From Torymus aiolomorphi (lineage: Eukaryota > Arthropoda > Insecta > Hymenoptera > Torymidae): a DNA stretch of 64,000 nt. The translations under genes were made by a program, and so were the position numbers. The notes beneath the pieces were generated by a model that was given only the letters and a program-made list of their open reading frames with translations, was not told where the DNA came from and did not search any database. The DNA is taken from positions 213,389,376 through 213,453,375 of the forward strand of contig CM070873.1 in assembly GCA_036365515.1 (NCBI GenBank), written 5' to 3'. Shown in pieces: positions 1 through 11,324 of this stretch. How positions within the stretch are numbered: position 1 is the first letter of the stretch; each line of letters begins with the position of its first letter.

Positions 1-72
1 ACAGTCAATTTGAGGATGTAATGAAAGTCCTAGGAGCTTTGCCTTATGTTGACTTTAAAGTTAAATCCGAAG
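1..72 (+). CDS. Sec63: Sec63 exon (5' partial; ends the Brl/SEC63 domain region)
   Basis: Sec63 is an ER membrane J-domain protein that works with the Sec61 channel, Sec62 and BiP in protein import. Reading from base 3 gives 23 codons (SQFEDVMKVL... to ...KVKSE) before a GT donor at 73-74 (AAG|GTATGA), ending in phase 1. Joined to the exon at 26823 the reading continues SE-VIDDENS...TAGAIVTVTV, the conserved segment of animal Sec63 that enters the beta-sandwich part of the Sec63 (Brl) domain. The J domain, transmembrane helices and most of the Brl domain lie upstream of the window. The intron that follows is about 26.7 kb and full of transposons. Identification is by recognition of the family sequence across four exons. 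Confidence 0.9.
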
Positions 73-149
73 GTATGAAGAAATAAATAAAAAAATAAAA
101 ATTTTAATTCCATTGCATGATTTGTAAAACTAAATAATAATGTGTACGT

Positions 150-219
150 TGTATGCGCGCGCCCGTGCGCGTATGTGTGTGTGTGTGAGTGCGTGCGTGT
201 GTGCGTGCGTGTGTGCGTT
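150..219. repeat. GT/GC-rich simple repeat
   Basis: Alternating purine-pyrimidine tract (GTATGCGCGCGC..., then GTGTGTGTGAGTGCGTGCGTG) about 70 bp long, just inside the large intron. The short arginine/histidine/threonine ORF read through it on the minus strand is an artefact of the repeat. Such tracts can adopt Z-DNA, but nothing here shows a function. Confidence 0.8.
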
Positions 220-971
220 TTAATTCTCTTTTCAGTGGGCATTCTCAGGCTACTAACTTATTTGAGTTTTTATTGATTTTATTTTGTTTTATAAACAAAA
301 AATGATATTTCATTTTTCGTTTTTTATTTATTATTCTTTAATATGATACCACCAATATTTCTTAACATAATTAATTTTGATTAAAAGGTCTTTAAATTAC
401 CTACATTTTAATTTTTTCATTTTTAAATTATCTTTAGTCATTTGCTATTAAGGAAAATGTGCTTTATACTTCTTTAATTTCTTAAAAAATATTTTATTTA
501 ATTATATGAAATTTTTACCACTTATTAAACTTAGTAAGTACTACATTGTGTCAAAATTTAGAGCGTTTAAAAAATGCGTCTTCGTTGTCGAACGATAGCA
601 AGAGTAAAAATTACCCGATCATCATCGAATTTTGTACAGTGTTTTTTTTTATATCTATGAGCCGAGTTCGTTATTCAAGAGAAATCGATCGTCACGATTA
701 AGGTGGCTCCGTCGTGCATTTCGGACTTATACATACAAATTTTTTACGATGCTTACTTCACATGTTATAATTTGAGAAATAATATAGTGTGATAAAAGGA
801 TTCTTAAAGTATCAAAAAAAATTTCTTTCAAAGAAATTTGAATTAATTCATTCACGATTCAATCCTTTTTTATTTCATTGAAAACACCAAATCGGTATGA
901 AGAATCGGTATTGAAAACAGTATTCAGAAGTATTTCTTTTTTTTTAATACTTTTGAATCCCTTATTTCCAG
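220..971. other. AT-rich intronic DNA, no feature seen
   Basis: About 750 bp of A/T-rich sequence with no convincing ORF, inverted repeat or tandem repeat. The somewhat less AT-rich stretch around 560-760 resembles nothing I recognise. Confidence 0.6.
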
Positions 972-2945
972 CAGGGAGCTTAAATATTTTTTCAAAACAA
1001 TCAACACGTTCTTTAAAAAACTAATTTTTTAAATAATTCTAACAACACAATTTGTCTATAGTCCTTTTATTTATTCTGATCTCATCTATTCAATAAGCAC
1101 TCTTATTGTTAATAAAACTTTCTACGAAAGTATAAAATAAGGCAAGTATAGAAGTTTTTTCTGTATAATCTATAAAATAATAGTTATGATTTTTTAAAAG
1201 AAGTCAAATAAATACTATAGTAAAAAAGTCTTTTACTTCTTTGAGTCAATGTATGCTCAACAAGTTATATGTAAGTACATTCAAATTGTTCACTGCAAAT
1301 CAAACAAACGAAAGTTGTGAAATCAATTATTGATAGTCAAGTAATGCAAACCATTCTCCGAAAAACTGACCATAATGTTCTCAGAAATGTATTCAAATTT
1401 TTTCATTCTTCTCTGTGCAAATTAAACACAAGAAAGTACTGAAATCAATTAATTGTAGTCAAGTATATTAACTACTTATCTATGAATCTATCACTTTGTT
1501 TTAAATAGAAAGTACACACCCACGTGAAAATATTATATGAGATCTCATATGAGATCCCATAATATTTAAAATTGCATATGACATCACATATAAGATCTCA
1601 TACGAGATATGCGCTGTCTGAAATTCTCATATGAGATCTTATATGATATTTACACGAGGGAAAAGAATATAAAATATGTTGCTTATAAAACGGTTAGTAA
1701 AATGTAAAGGACTTTTCAGCAGGCTATAAATTTATATGAATTTTTTATTTTATTATCCTTTAAAAAAGACGGACACAAGGAAAAATATGTTCGATAATGA
1801 AATATAAATCATGATTCTGCACATCTACGGATATGTTGTACTTAACGGCATTAATTAAAAATTAGAGCCAACGTAATTATTTATGGTGGACTTATAGGTA
1901 TAAATATTGTTAACGAATTTATGTAAAAATTTAGTATTCTACATTTAAGTAGCCCACGTGACTGCAAACAGTCGGGCCCGCCAAGTCTGTACGGGAGGTC
2001 GGAGGACCAACCCTGCTAGGGCAGCTCTAGACTTCTCTTGTCCTTCCAAGATGCGTAATATTATAGAAAGTTCAAAATTGAGGAGGAATAATGAAAAATA
2101 GTGATGTGTTGGTAACTATGTAATTTTTTTATATAGGCTTTGATTTTTCGTAAATACCTGAGAAAATTCTTATGAATTTTAGAAATAAAAAGAAGGCATT
2201 ATAATTATATAATTAAAATAATTTTCGCCCACACGGGCGTAAAGTACGTAGATATAACTATAAAGTTTTTTAGGAGTGTGTGAGCTATTGAGCCTCTTGG
2301 GCGTTATGTAGTACTTTATGCCCGCTGACTGAATAATTTTAAAGTTACAACGTGGGCGTAAAATGTAATTTTACATGTGATGTACGAAAAGTTCTTATGG
2401 CCGGTACTTGACTACAATTAATTGATTTCAGTACTTTCTTGTGTTTAATTTGTATAGAAGAATGAAGAAATTTGAATACATTTCTGAGAACATTATAGTC
2501 ATACAGTTTTTCGGAGAATGGTTTGCATTACTTGACTATCGATAATTGATTTCACAACTTTCGTTTGTTTGATTTGCAGTGAACAATTTAAATGCACTTA
2601 CATATAATTTGTTGAGCATACATTGACTCAAAGAAGTAAAAGACTTTTTTACTAGTATTTATTTGACTTCTTTTAAAAAATCATAAATATTATTTTATAG
2701 ATTATACAGAAAAAACTTCTATTCTTAACTTATTTTATACTTTCGTAGAAAGTTTTATTAACAATATTATTATTTGTACAGTCATGCAAAAAATTATTAC
2801 CATTTGTAGAGAGTGCTTATTGAATAGATGAGATTAGAATAAATAAAAGGACTATAGACAAATTGTGTTGTTAGAATATATTTAAAAAATTAGTTTTTTA
2901 AAGAACGTGTTGATTGTTTTGAAAAAATATTTAAGCAGCTCTCAT
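972..2945. mobile_element. Long-arm foldback element, copy 1
   Basis: The left arm (from ~972, GCTTAAATATTTTTTC, ACAATTTGTCTATAGTCC) is mirrored by the right arm ending ~2941 (GAAAAAATATTTAAGC). The arms include the shared marker GGGCCCGCCAAG plus AGCTCTAGACTTCT and a cluster of GAGATCTCATATGAGATC palindromes at 1535-1650. No transposase is visible. Two relatives occur in the window (11325-14562 and 50044-52611). The left arm is shorter than the right, so this copy has lost part of one arm. The short ORFs in such arms occur as mirror images and are not genes. The family resembles Foldback-type or long-TIR MITEs; its autonomous partner is unknown. Confidence 0.75.
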
Positions 2946-4440
2946 TAAAGTTTTTGATACAGAGGGAGTGAGAGAGGGGGAAGAAAGAGAGGGTGGGAGA
3001 GTTTAGCAAATAATGTTTGTTAAGTATAAAACTATATGGAATAGTAACCAAACTTATTCTTGCCTATAAGTTTTTATTTTTGTAAAAAAATTTTTTAGAG
3101 AAATTTCACAACTTTTTAAGAGTAAAAGTACATTATAAATAATGTTTGTTAAGTATAAAACTACACTTTAATTGATTTCACAACTTTTTTGGATTTGACT
3201 TTCAGTATCCGCGTGAAAGAAATTTATTTCCACTTTAGAATGCAAACATTTATTATTTATTCGTAGAATTCCTTTTCATAAAATAAAAAGTAAATAATTT
3301 TTTAGGATATTGTATAGGTTTAGGAAAATAATTCTTATGGTTTCCGAAAAAATTCTTATAGTTTGTAAAAGTTTCTGTAAAGTGATTGTAAAGGTTTTGG
3401 AAAAGAATTTCTCGTTGCTTGCAAAAATTTGTACAGGATTGTAGACGTTTTGTAAAATAATTTATTAATGGGTTTTTTAAAAGATGTACTGATGGACCAT
3501 TTTTGGAGATATTTTGTAGAGAAAATATAAGAATGAATAATTTACAGAAATGATTCTGTTATTGAAAGTACTCGACTTTAATTTAATGAGTAATACTACA
3601 GATAAGAAAAATGATTTTTGTAAGAAAAAGAAAACATTTTCATAGCAAATATATACAAACAAATATTGTAAAGAGATAAAGAGATAATTTAAAAATGAGA
3701 ATAATTACTGCTAATAATAAAAATCAGTTTTTTGAGAAATAGAAAATGTTTTTATAGGTATTATAGAAAATACTTTAAAAAATAGTTTTTAAAAGTGTTT
3801 ATTATAATTGTTTCAAAAAAGCATTTAACTTTTAAGTCAAGTTCTTTGTAGAGAGTTGGACAGTTGTTGAGAGCAAGATTGTTTGGATAAAAACATTAAA
3901 CTTTTATTAGTATTTCAACAGAGAATTTAAAGTTGTTGAAAAAGATAACAATAATATCTTTTTTCTTGCTATTCCAAGGAATAAAAGAAAAAAGTACAAG
4001 TTCTCAGAATTACAATTAAAATCTCTATATCACCTGATTCTCTTGCTTTTATAAAATTCGAAGCTCAAAGTTGGCTGAGAAGTTGAGTTCTCATGTTAAC
4101 TGCCATTTCCATAGCAGCAGGCGGTACAAAGTTTTTTAAAAACTACTCTTTTGCACCTATTTCTCTAAAATCACCTAATCCTCTAGCCTTTACAAAATGC
4201 GAAGCTTAAAGTTTGCCAAGTTAATTACCCTTACGTAACAGCACCTGATACTAAGTTTTTTCACAAAACACTCTTGTGCATCCATTTTCTCTTGTTTTTT
4301 TTTGACAAATTATTGTTACATTATTAAATTTGTGCTCAAATTTACCTCTAGCCTTCTATTGCACATTCTAAAGTTATTTCTACTTTAATTTAGATAAATA
4401 TATAAATCAAAAAATATTTTTGTAAAAAAATGGTAATGCT
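2946..4440. repeat. Repeat unit flanking foldback copy 1 (paralogue of 14563-15757)
   Basis: Starts with a GA-rich stretch (GAGAGAGGGGGAAG) and continues as AT-rich DNA that aligns by eye, with indels, to 14563-15757 (shared markers: TATCCGCGTGAAAGAAATTT, CCATAGCAGCAGGCGGTAC). The first ~200 bp also match, inverted, 49800-50040 beside foldback copy 3. The mobile unit is therefore probably longer than the inverted arms. No ORF of interest. Confidence 0.65.
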
Positions 4441-4559
4441 TTCTTTTTAGAGAAAACATTTTTCAAAGAATCTGTAGTTCTTTGAATATAAAGTTTGTTA
4501 GTATATTATTCTTGTACAGAACGTCTTGTTGGCTGTTTTAAAAATAGTAGAAAATGTAA

Positions 4560-5060
4560 AACATCTTGAAATAATTATTGATTGAAACTACTTAAATTAA
4601 TAACCCATGATTGCCACACATCTTGTAAAATTAAAAAGAATCAGTTTATGAACTAAGAATTACTGAGAACAAAAGCTTTCTTAACATTCTTGTGTACTTT
4701 TTGAAATAATTATCTGAATCTTGTGTAGAAAAATATTTACAAAGAACTCCTCTGAAACATTTTGACGTCTCCCACCGTGAGAAAATTATAAAATTAGATT
4801 AACTGAACACTTTTATTTGTTGAAATTTTCACAACAATAACACATTATTTTTGTTTTTTTTTGTATTTTAATCTTCATTTTGCATAATCTTTTAATTGGT
4901 GCTTTGCACTGAATTATAATTATATTATATTTATGAACACTGATCACTTTTTAAGACTACAATAATATTTGTATCGGGTAGATAGATCACCACGTTATTT
5001 TTTATCAGTGAGATTCCAATCACTCGATAAAAGCACAGGCTGAGTTTATTCCATAAGTCT
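4560..5060. repeat. Duplicated intronic block (paralogues near 22010 and 23175)
   Basis: Markers such as CATTTTGACGTCTCCCACCG and TTGAAATTTTCACAACAATA recur at 22180-22340 and 23210-23350. The blocks are diverged duplicates lying in the same intron. The copy near 22640 continues into sequence matching the end of the RAD51 fragment (CCATAAGTCTTCAA) without the RAD51 coding part. Confidence 0.65.
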
Positions 5061-5643
5061 TCAAAAAAATTCACCAGCTATTCTAAGAAATAATCGAAGA
5101 AACCTGGCTAAACGGATTTGGCGAGCTGCCAATTCTCCTCTTCCAGCAAAATCTGTCCTGTATAATGCAGTAGCACTGTCTACTATCAGTAGCCCATATC
5201 TAGATTCTGACACCACAGCACTGGTTTTTATCAAAAGCTGAGTTTGGTGGTCAGAGTTGTATGCACGGGCAGTTGCAACATTGTTAAGTACACTATCCCC
5301 ACTGATGTTACACCTTTCAGCTACAGCATTTAATCTTTCAGGTCTTAAAGTACCTTCAGTACCATATGTATATGCACTTAGCCTCTGCATCTCCCATATC
5401 AACAGGTAGTTGGCAGTTAACAGCTAACGTGTGACAAAGCTGTGATTTTCCAATTCTAAATTCTCCAAAGATTTCTGTAATAGATCCTTTTTCTATTTCA
5501 CCTCCTAAAAGTCTGTCTAATTGTATTACTTGTAGCTTATGAAGACTTTGCCGATGTAATGAGAAGTTACTGGCATTACTACTGGTGCTGCTGCTTCGAT
5601 AAGAATCTGTTCCAGAGGTCAAAGTCTGTGAGAATTCTATAAT
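5061..5643 (-). pseudogene. RAD51 recombinase gene fragment, frameshifted
   Basis: Minus strand. The reading contains the RecA/RAD51 core: [10 protein letters not shown] then a Walker A variant (GEFRIGKSQ), [27 protein letters not shown], the Walker B segment [12 protein letters not shown] and [20 protein letters not shown]51 forms the ATP-dependent filament for strand exchange in homologous recombination. A one-base insertion near 5366 (ATATGGTACT) shifts the frame between YIYI and GTEG. The fragment begins at a good splice acceptor (TTTCATTTTCAG, ending at 5644) and stops after RIAGEF, before the ATP-cap and C-terminal strands. It therefore lacks both ends of the protein and cannot encode a working recombinase. 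The retained acceptor indicates copying from genomic DNA, not mRNA. Confidence 0.85.
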
Positions 5644-5811
5644 CTGAAAATGAAAAAAATTTTCACAAAGTATCTATTTTTTATTTTTTTTTTTTAAGTT
5701 ATATTTATTTTTTTACATGATACATGTAATACTTATCTATGTATACAAGTATGAACATGCCATGCCATCAGGTGATTGAAATTAATAATATCTGTTTTTT
5801 TTACCTAATTA

Positions 5812-6517
5812 CCCTAGTGAAAAAAATTTAATGCTCATAACAGTTGATATCTGCAGCTATCAGAAAAAAACTGAAGAAAATGGAAGAAAACAGAAATTAA
5901 CTGCAGAAAAATGTCGGAATTGAAACAAAGACAACAGTAATCTTCAGTTTTTATCAGTTTTCTTCAGTTTGTATCAGTTTTCAACAGTTATCTACAGTTA
6001 TTTGCAATTATAAACAGTTTTCTTCAGTTATCAACAGTTATGTTCTGTTTTCGGAAAAGCAAGCGACTTTAAGAAGTGAAGAAATCAGTAAAAAACTGAA
6101 AATAACAGTTTTATTCTGAATAAAACTGAAGACAACAGTTATACACGGATGTTTATACATGTAATAAAAATATTGGAAAATTTTGCTATATACAACTTAA
6201 TTCGATACTTGAACATAACAGTTAATAATTGAAGAAAACTGATAATAACTATTAATAAACGAAGAAAACAGTTTTAAACTGTTTAAAAGTGAAGAAAATT
6301 TTGAAGAAAAGTGAAGAAAAATGAACAAAACAATTTTTTTTTAATTTTTTTGCGATTGGAATTTGAACATAACAGTTAATAACTGAAAATAACTGATGAA
6401 AACTACAGATAGCTGCTGTCTTTGTCTCAATTCCGACCTTTTTCTGCAGTTATCTGCAGTGAATAACTGTTTTCTTCAGTTTTATTCAATTGTCTTCACT
6501 ATTTTTTTTTGCTAGGG
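5812..6517. mobile_element. TIR element 1 (CCCTAG ends, TA duplication)
   Basis: Ends TA|CCCTAGTGAAAAAAA and GCAAAA-type mirror TTTGCTAGGG|TA, giving a TA target duplication as in Tc1/mariner MITEs. Subterminal parts are inverted (AATTCCGAC with TCGGAATTG). The ~700-bp interior consists almost entirely of short, mutually complementary CAGTTTTC / GAAAACTG motifs, so it can fold in many ways. No coding capacity. Confidence 0.65.
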
Positions 6518-6768
6518 TACATTATATTTAAAAAATAAAAATACCATACGATATTTTCAGGTTATTGTAGTCACAATTTTGTTGTTGTTATATATATTAA
6601 CTATATATAAATAGGTGAATCATACATCTGAAAAAAAAAATAAAAAAATCAACACAAAGTGCCAATGTTCATTTCTAAAAGAGACTTTAAATTTTGTAAA
6701 TAAATAATACTCATCTGATTATTTTTGTTGTCGATGTACACAAATCTTATAGTTAGTACCCTAGCGGA

Positions 6769-7375
6769 AATATTTTTGTTCAAAAATTTTAAAAACTGTT
6801 AGAAAGAGTTATAAACTGTTTAAAAATGTTACAAAATGTAGGATTTTGAACGTTATTAATCGTTTGTAACTGTTTGTAACATTTTTCAACAGTTTTTAAC
6901 AGTTTATAAGAGTTATAAAATTATTTAATAATTTTTAAATATTCATTAATTATTATTATTAACATAGTAATAATTAATTATTAGTATAATTAAGCACTCC
7001 TTAGGCTTCTTCTGCATTGTTTGACTGTTACTTGCCTTCGGAGTGCTCCCGCGCTCCTTGGTTCTCATGATTATAATAATGAGGCTATTAAATAATTATT
7101 AATTAATAATAATAATAATAATAATAATTTATTAATTCTTAATTTTTCCTGAAATATATCAAATTTAAAATTATTTGAAACTGTTTGAAAGTGTTTAAAA
7201 CTATTAAAAACTGTTTGAAACTGTTACAAAGTATTATAATTAGAAAAAATGTGTCCAAAATCATACATTTTGTAACACTTATAAACAGTTTTAAACAGTT
7301 CTAATTATAACTAATAGTTATAAATAATTTTTAACAGTTATGAACGGTTATTAACATTTAAAACTTACGGCAGGG
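6769..7375. mobile_element. TIR element 2, related ends, AACTGTT-rich
   Basis: Ends TA|CCCTAGCGGAAAT and ACTTACGGCAGGG|TA. The interior is dominated by AACTGTTA/TAACAGTT motifs in both orientations. A copy of the dispersed CTTCGGAGTGCTCCCGCGCT hairpin motif (~7000-7065), flanked by AT repeats, sits in the middle and may be a nested insertion. It lies 250 bp from TIR element 1 and shares its first six terminal bases. Confidence 0.6.
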
Positions 7376-7630
7376 TATATAAACTTGTATTTACAACAAG
7401 GGCTACAAAAAAAAAATATTTCTACAGCATAAGTACAGCATTTGCAAACTCTTCTATGCCACAAACTATTTAATCATGATCTACTTGTTGTCAATATAAA
7501 TATTTGTTTTATGTGTTATTCAATGAAAGCAATGAAGCTGTCATTTCTTCATTGACATTCAAGTCCTCTATTCGTCTTGTCAAATATGAAGATAAAACTA
7601 CTATATACTACTATTTCTAACCTATACATA

Positions 7631-8282
<652 letters not shown>

Positions 8283-8705
8283 CTAGAGTTCGACACGCGC
8301 GCTTCGCGCGCTGATTTTTTTTTTTTAAGTTACAAAAGAAGCTGCATAATTAATGAACGGTTTCTTTTTTATTTACAAGAGAAATGTTATTATTCAATTC
8401 ATTATTTAAGGTTGTATGGGCTATATGTAAAAAATAATGTCAGATCAATAAAGTTTCGTCAGTAGGTCAATAATATCATTATAAACGTCTCTGGCAAATT
8501 TGAATATGATTTGCGTGCTAGTTTTCGAGATATTGTAGTTTAAAATTAACGTGGGTTCTTATGGAGATTCTCTGAATATGGCTAGACTCGTCGTAGTTAT
8601 TGAAAAAATTAAGTTGAAAAAATAGTGTTTAGTTCTTGTAAATTTGTGAATACGTAAAAGAAAACCTTTGTAATCGATTGCAATTGAAATAAATTGCTTT
8701 TGCGA

Positions 8706-9152
8706 GCTAGTAGGGTCCGAAAGTCAATTAAAAATTCAAATTTCGCGCCACAATATAGCAGACAAAAAAATAAGTAATTTGCCTATAACAATTAGTAAAA
8801 ATTTACAATTAGTAAAAAAAAATATTACGGAAAACCAGGACTGCATTGCCCTCCGTTACATTATTATCTATCATTTTACAAAGTTTGCAGTTTCTATATA
8901 AATATTTCGCTGAATGGCATTTGAATTACTTGATTTTGAGACATTATTCAAATGCCATTCAGCGAAATATTTATATAGAAACTTCAAACTTTGTAAAATG
9001 ATAGATAATAATGTGACGGAGGGCAATGTAGTCCTGATTTTCCGTAATATTGTTTTTACTATTTGTTATAGGCAAATTACTTATTTTTTCGTCTGCTATA
9101 TTGTGGCGCGAAATTTGAATTTTTAATTGACTTTCGGACCCCCTTAACGCGA
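8706..9152. mobile_element. Hairpin MITE nested in Helitron-like copy 1
   Basis: The two arms are close to perfect complements: GGGTCCGAAAGTCAATTAAA at 8708 against TTTAATTGACTTTCGGACCC near 9140, with arms of about 200 bp. The centre is near 8925. The paralogous position at ~16262 in copy 2 has no such sequence, so this is an insertion. The 70- and 77-residue ORFs across it are artefacts. Confidence 0.8.
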
Positions 9153-9167
9153 TGCGAGGCCCCACAG

Positions 9168-9337
9168 TTACCGACGATTGCAGGGATCCGTTTTTCTCAT
9201 TCAATTTTGAATTTTGACAAAAAATCTCTCTGACACGTTATAGATTTGATAGTCAACTATAACGTACCAGAGCGATATTTTCTTAAAATTCAAAATTGAT
9301 TGAGAAAAACGGGTCCCTGCAATCGTCGGTAACGACT
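9168..9337. mobile_element. Hairpin element (GTTACCGACGATTGCAGG arms)
   Basis: Inverted repeat of ~50-bp arms: GTTACCGACGATTGCAGGGA at 9169 and its complement ending at 9336, with a loop containing ACGTTATAG...CTATAACGT. It is present in both Helitron-like copies (second at 16275-16447), so it predates their duplication. Confidence 0.7.
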
Positions 9338-10126
9338 GGTACTCACATCGCCTTAAAGTTATAGCATAAAAACTGTGTAGTAAGGCGTACAGTCATACTA
9401 AAAAGTGAAAGAAATGAGTAATGCAATGTTCTAAAACCGATGTAAAGTTTTCTTCATAGTTCTAAAAAACATTTTACATATTTGTTTACTCTTAGTACTG
9501 TAGAATATTAGTGTTTTCGACAAATTATACAACCAAAATATTTGTCTTAAATTTTTAAATGAGATCTTACGGCCAATACAACCTTAATGCACTTATTTTG
9601 AATTCATTTAAACATTACGATGTTTTTCATCAAGCTATGTTATAGTTTTATTGACTAAAAAATGTATGTATGAAGAAGTATTTGTTATTTTAATATATGA
9701 TTTGTCTTTATCTTTTGAATTTAGTTCTAGTGATTCATTCCATTCCATAGTTTCCTGCTTTAACAAATTTAAAGGTTCATTCAATTCTATAGTATCAGAA
9801 TGTCAGTACAATGATAAATATTAATCAAGTTTAATTTCATTTAAATAAGCTTTTTCATGTTGTGATTTTGTTCAATAAGTAAAATTGCCACTAAGATAGA
9901 TAAACAATAACATAATTATGAAAATATCTGTTTTCTGTGTTTAATAATGTTAAACATATAAAAAGGCAAAGTGAAAGTATAAAATTCAAGATGAATATTT
10001 TTATATTGAGAAAACCATGTTTTTAATTTTAACTAAATAAAAAGATCCTTACAGTAATCCGACCATCATCACTAATAAAAAACCGCTCCCAATATACATT
10101 GGCACTTAGCTTCCTCCAACTATAGT

Positions 10127-10288
10127 ATATTACTAACGCGGGCGGAAGAGGATTATTTACCTCATGCGACGTTTTTTGAAAAGTCGCATGAGGTAAAAAT
10201 TCTCTTACGTCCACGTTTCAGTAACGTATTTTTCCGTCCGAGGCCGCAAAATGACATTTAAGATGGCATTTTGAGGTTAAAGGGCGGA
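10127..10288. mobile_element. Short hairpin insertion, absent from copy 2
   Basis: Two adjoining hairpins: TTACCTCATGCGAC / GTCGCATGAGGTAA, then TTTTCCGTCC...CAAAATG / CATTTTG...GGGCGGAAAA. Copy 2 reads straight through at ~17203 (CAAACTAATGTATTTATTCC), so ~165 bp is an insertion or paired insertions. Confidence 0.7.
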
Positions 10289-10898
10289 AAATGTATTTAT
10301 TCCTCTTTTTAAGTTTTTATATGACAATAATTAATTGTATTATACAAAAGTTTCTCTATCTATCAAATATTGTCTGAAAAACGCTATTCGAAAATATTTT
10401 TAAAAAATTTTCAACCTCAAATATCTTTGGTCGTGACAGTTCAATTTTTTTGCGCAATGAACAGTTTGGAGATATAAAAAATCTATATCCTCTATACCAA
10501 ATTTCAGGACGATTAATTGGTTTTTATTCTTGTCATCGTGTGTCAGTGAAAACGCGTTTTTTTTTTTTTAAATAATTTTTTTCTCAAAAACAAATGAAGA
10601 TAATCTCTTGAAATTTATACCAAATATTATTTTCAATAAGCGTAATAAGTAAATAAAATTTTGAGTCGATAATCAAATATTTTTTGAAAAATTAATTTAT
10701 GAATTATAAGAACATTTTCCATGACATACTAAAGATAATTTGAAAATTAAAAACAGAAAACGTAGGTAGTTTAAAGATTTTTTGGTTATAAAAAAAGAAA
10801 ATCGATAAAAAATTAAAACCGAGTATTTTTTCGGGACCAAGAGAATAAGCTTTGTCCGACGAAAATAGGTGAAATGGTTTTCGAGATATCGAGTGTTT

Positions 10899-11094
10899 AC
10901 ATACACACACACACACCCACCCACCCACCCACCCACCCACTCACCCACACACACATACACACACACACACGCATGCACGCATGCACGCAGGCACGCACAC
11001 ACACATACACACACATACAAACACACACACATACAAACACACACACACACATACATACAGACACACACACACATACAGATACACACACACACGT
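10899..11094. repeat. CA-rich compound microsatellite
   Basis: CACACACACC, CCACCCACCCAC, GCATGCACGCATGCACGCAG and ACACATACA blocks in series. Copy 2 has only a short (CA)n here (17813-17848). The four Thr-His and Cys-Val ORFs over it are artefacts. Confidence 0.9.
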
Positions 11095-11324
11095 AATGAA
11101 TAAATATTTTTTTTAAAATAAAAATTTTTCATCGATTTATCAATTGATTATAAATTTCTATCAATTAATATATATCATATTTTCCCGCTCACAACACATG
11201 CGCTATCTCTATAACATTCCACCATAACTCTAAGGGTGTCTCTATAACTTTGCGCGTGCATATGCCCTCTCGTGTATAAGGTATACCCTATATATAGTGC
11301 TCTCCTATAAGGTATACCTATATT

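Larger units (their letters stand above)
8283..11320 (-). mobile_element. Non-autonomous Helitron-like element, copy 1
   Basis: Read on the minus strand the element ends with hairpin GCGCGCGAAGCGCGC, ten bases (GTGTCGAACT), CTAG, then T. This is the Helitron 3' signature (hairpin, 10-12 nt, CTRR, insertion between A and T). The same end and ~2.5 kb of matching body occur at 15846-18396. No Rep/helicase sequence is seen. The 5' end is uncertain because both copies abut other elements. Copy 1 contains insertions absent from copy 2 (8706-9152 and 10127-10288), and a longer CA tract. Confidence 0.6.

Noticed and set aside
10697..11132. Overlapping Cys-Val and Thr-His ORFs
   Set aside because: Translations of CA-rich simple repeats.
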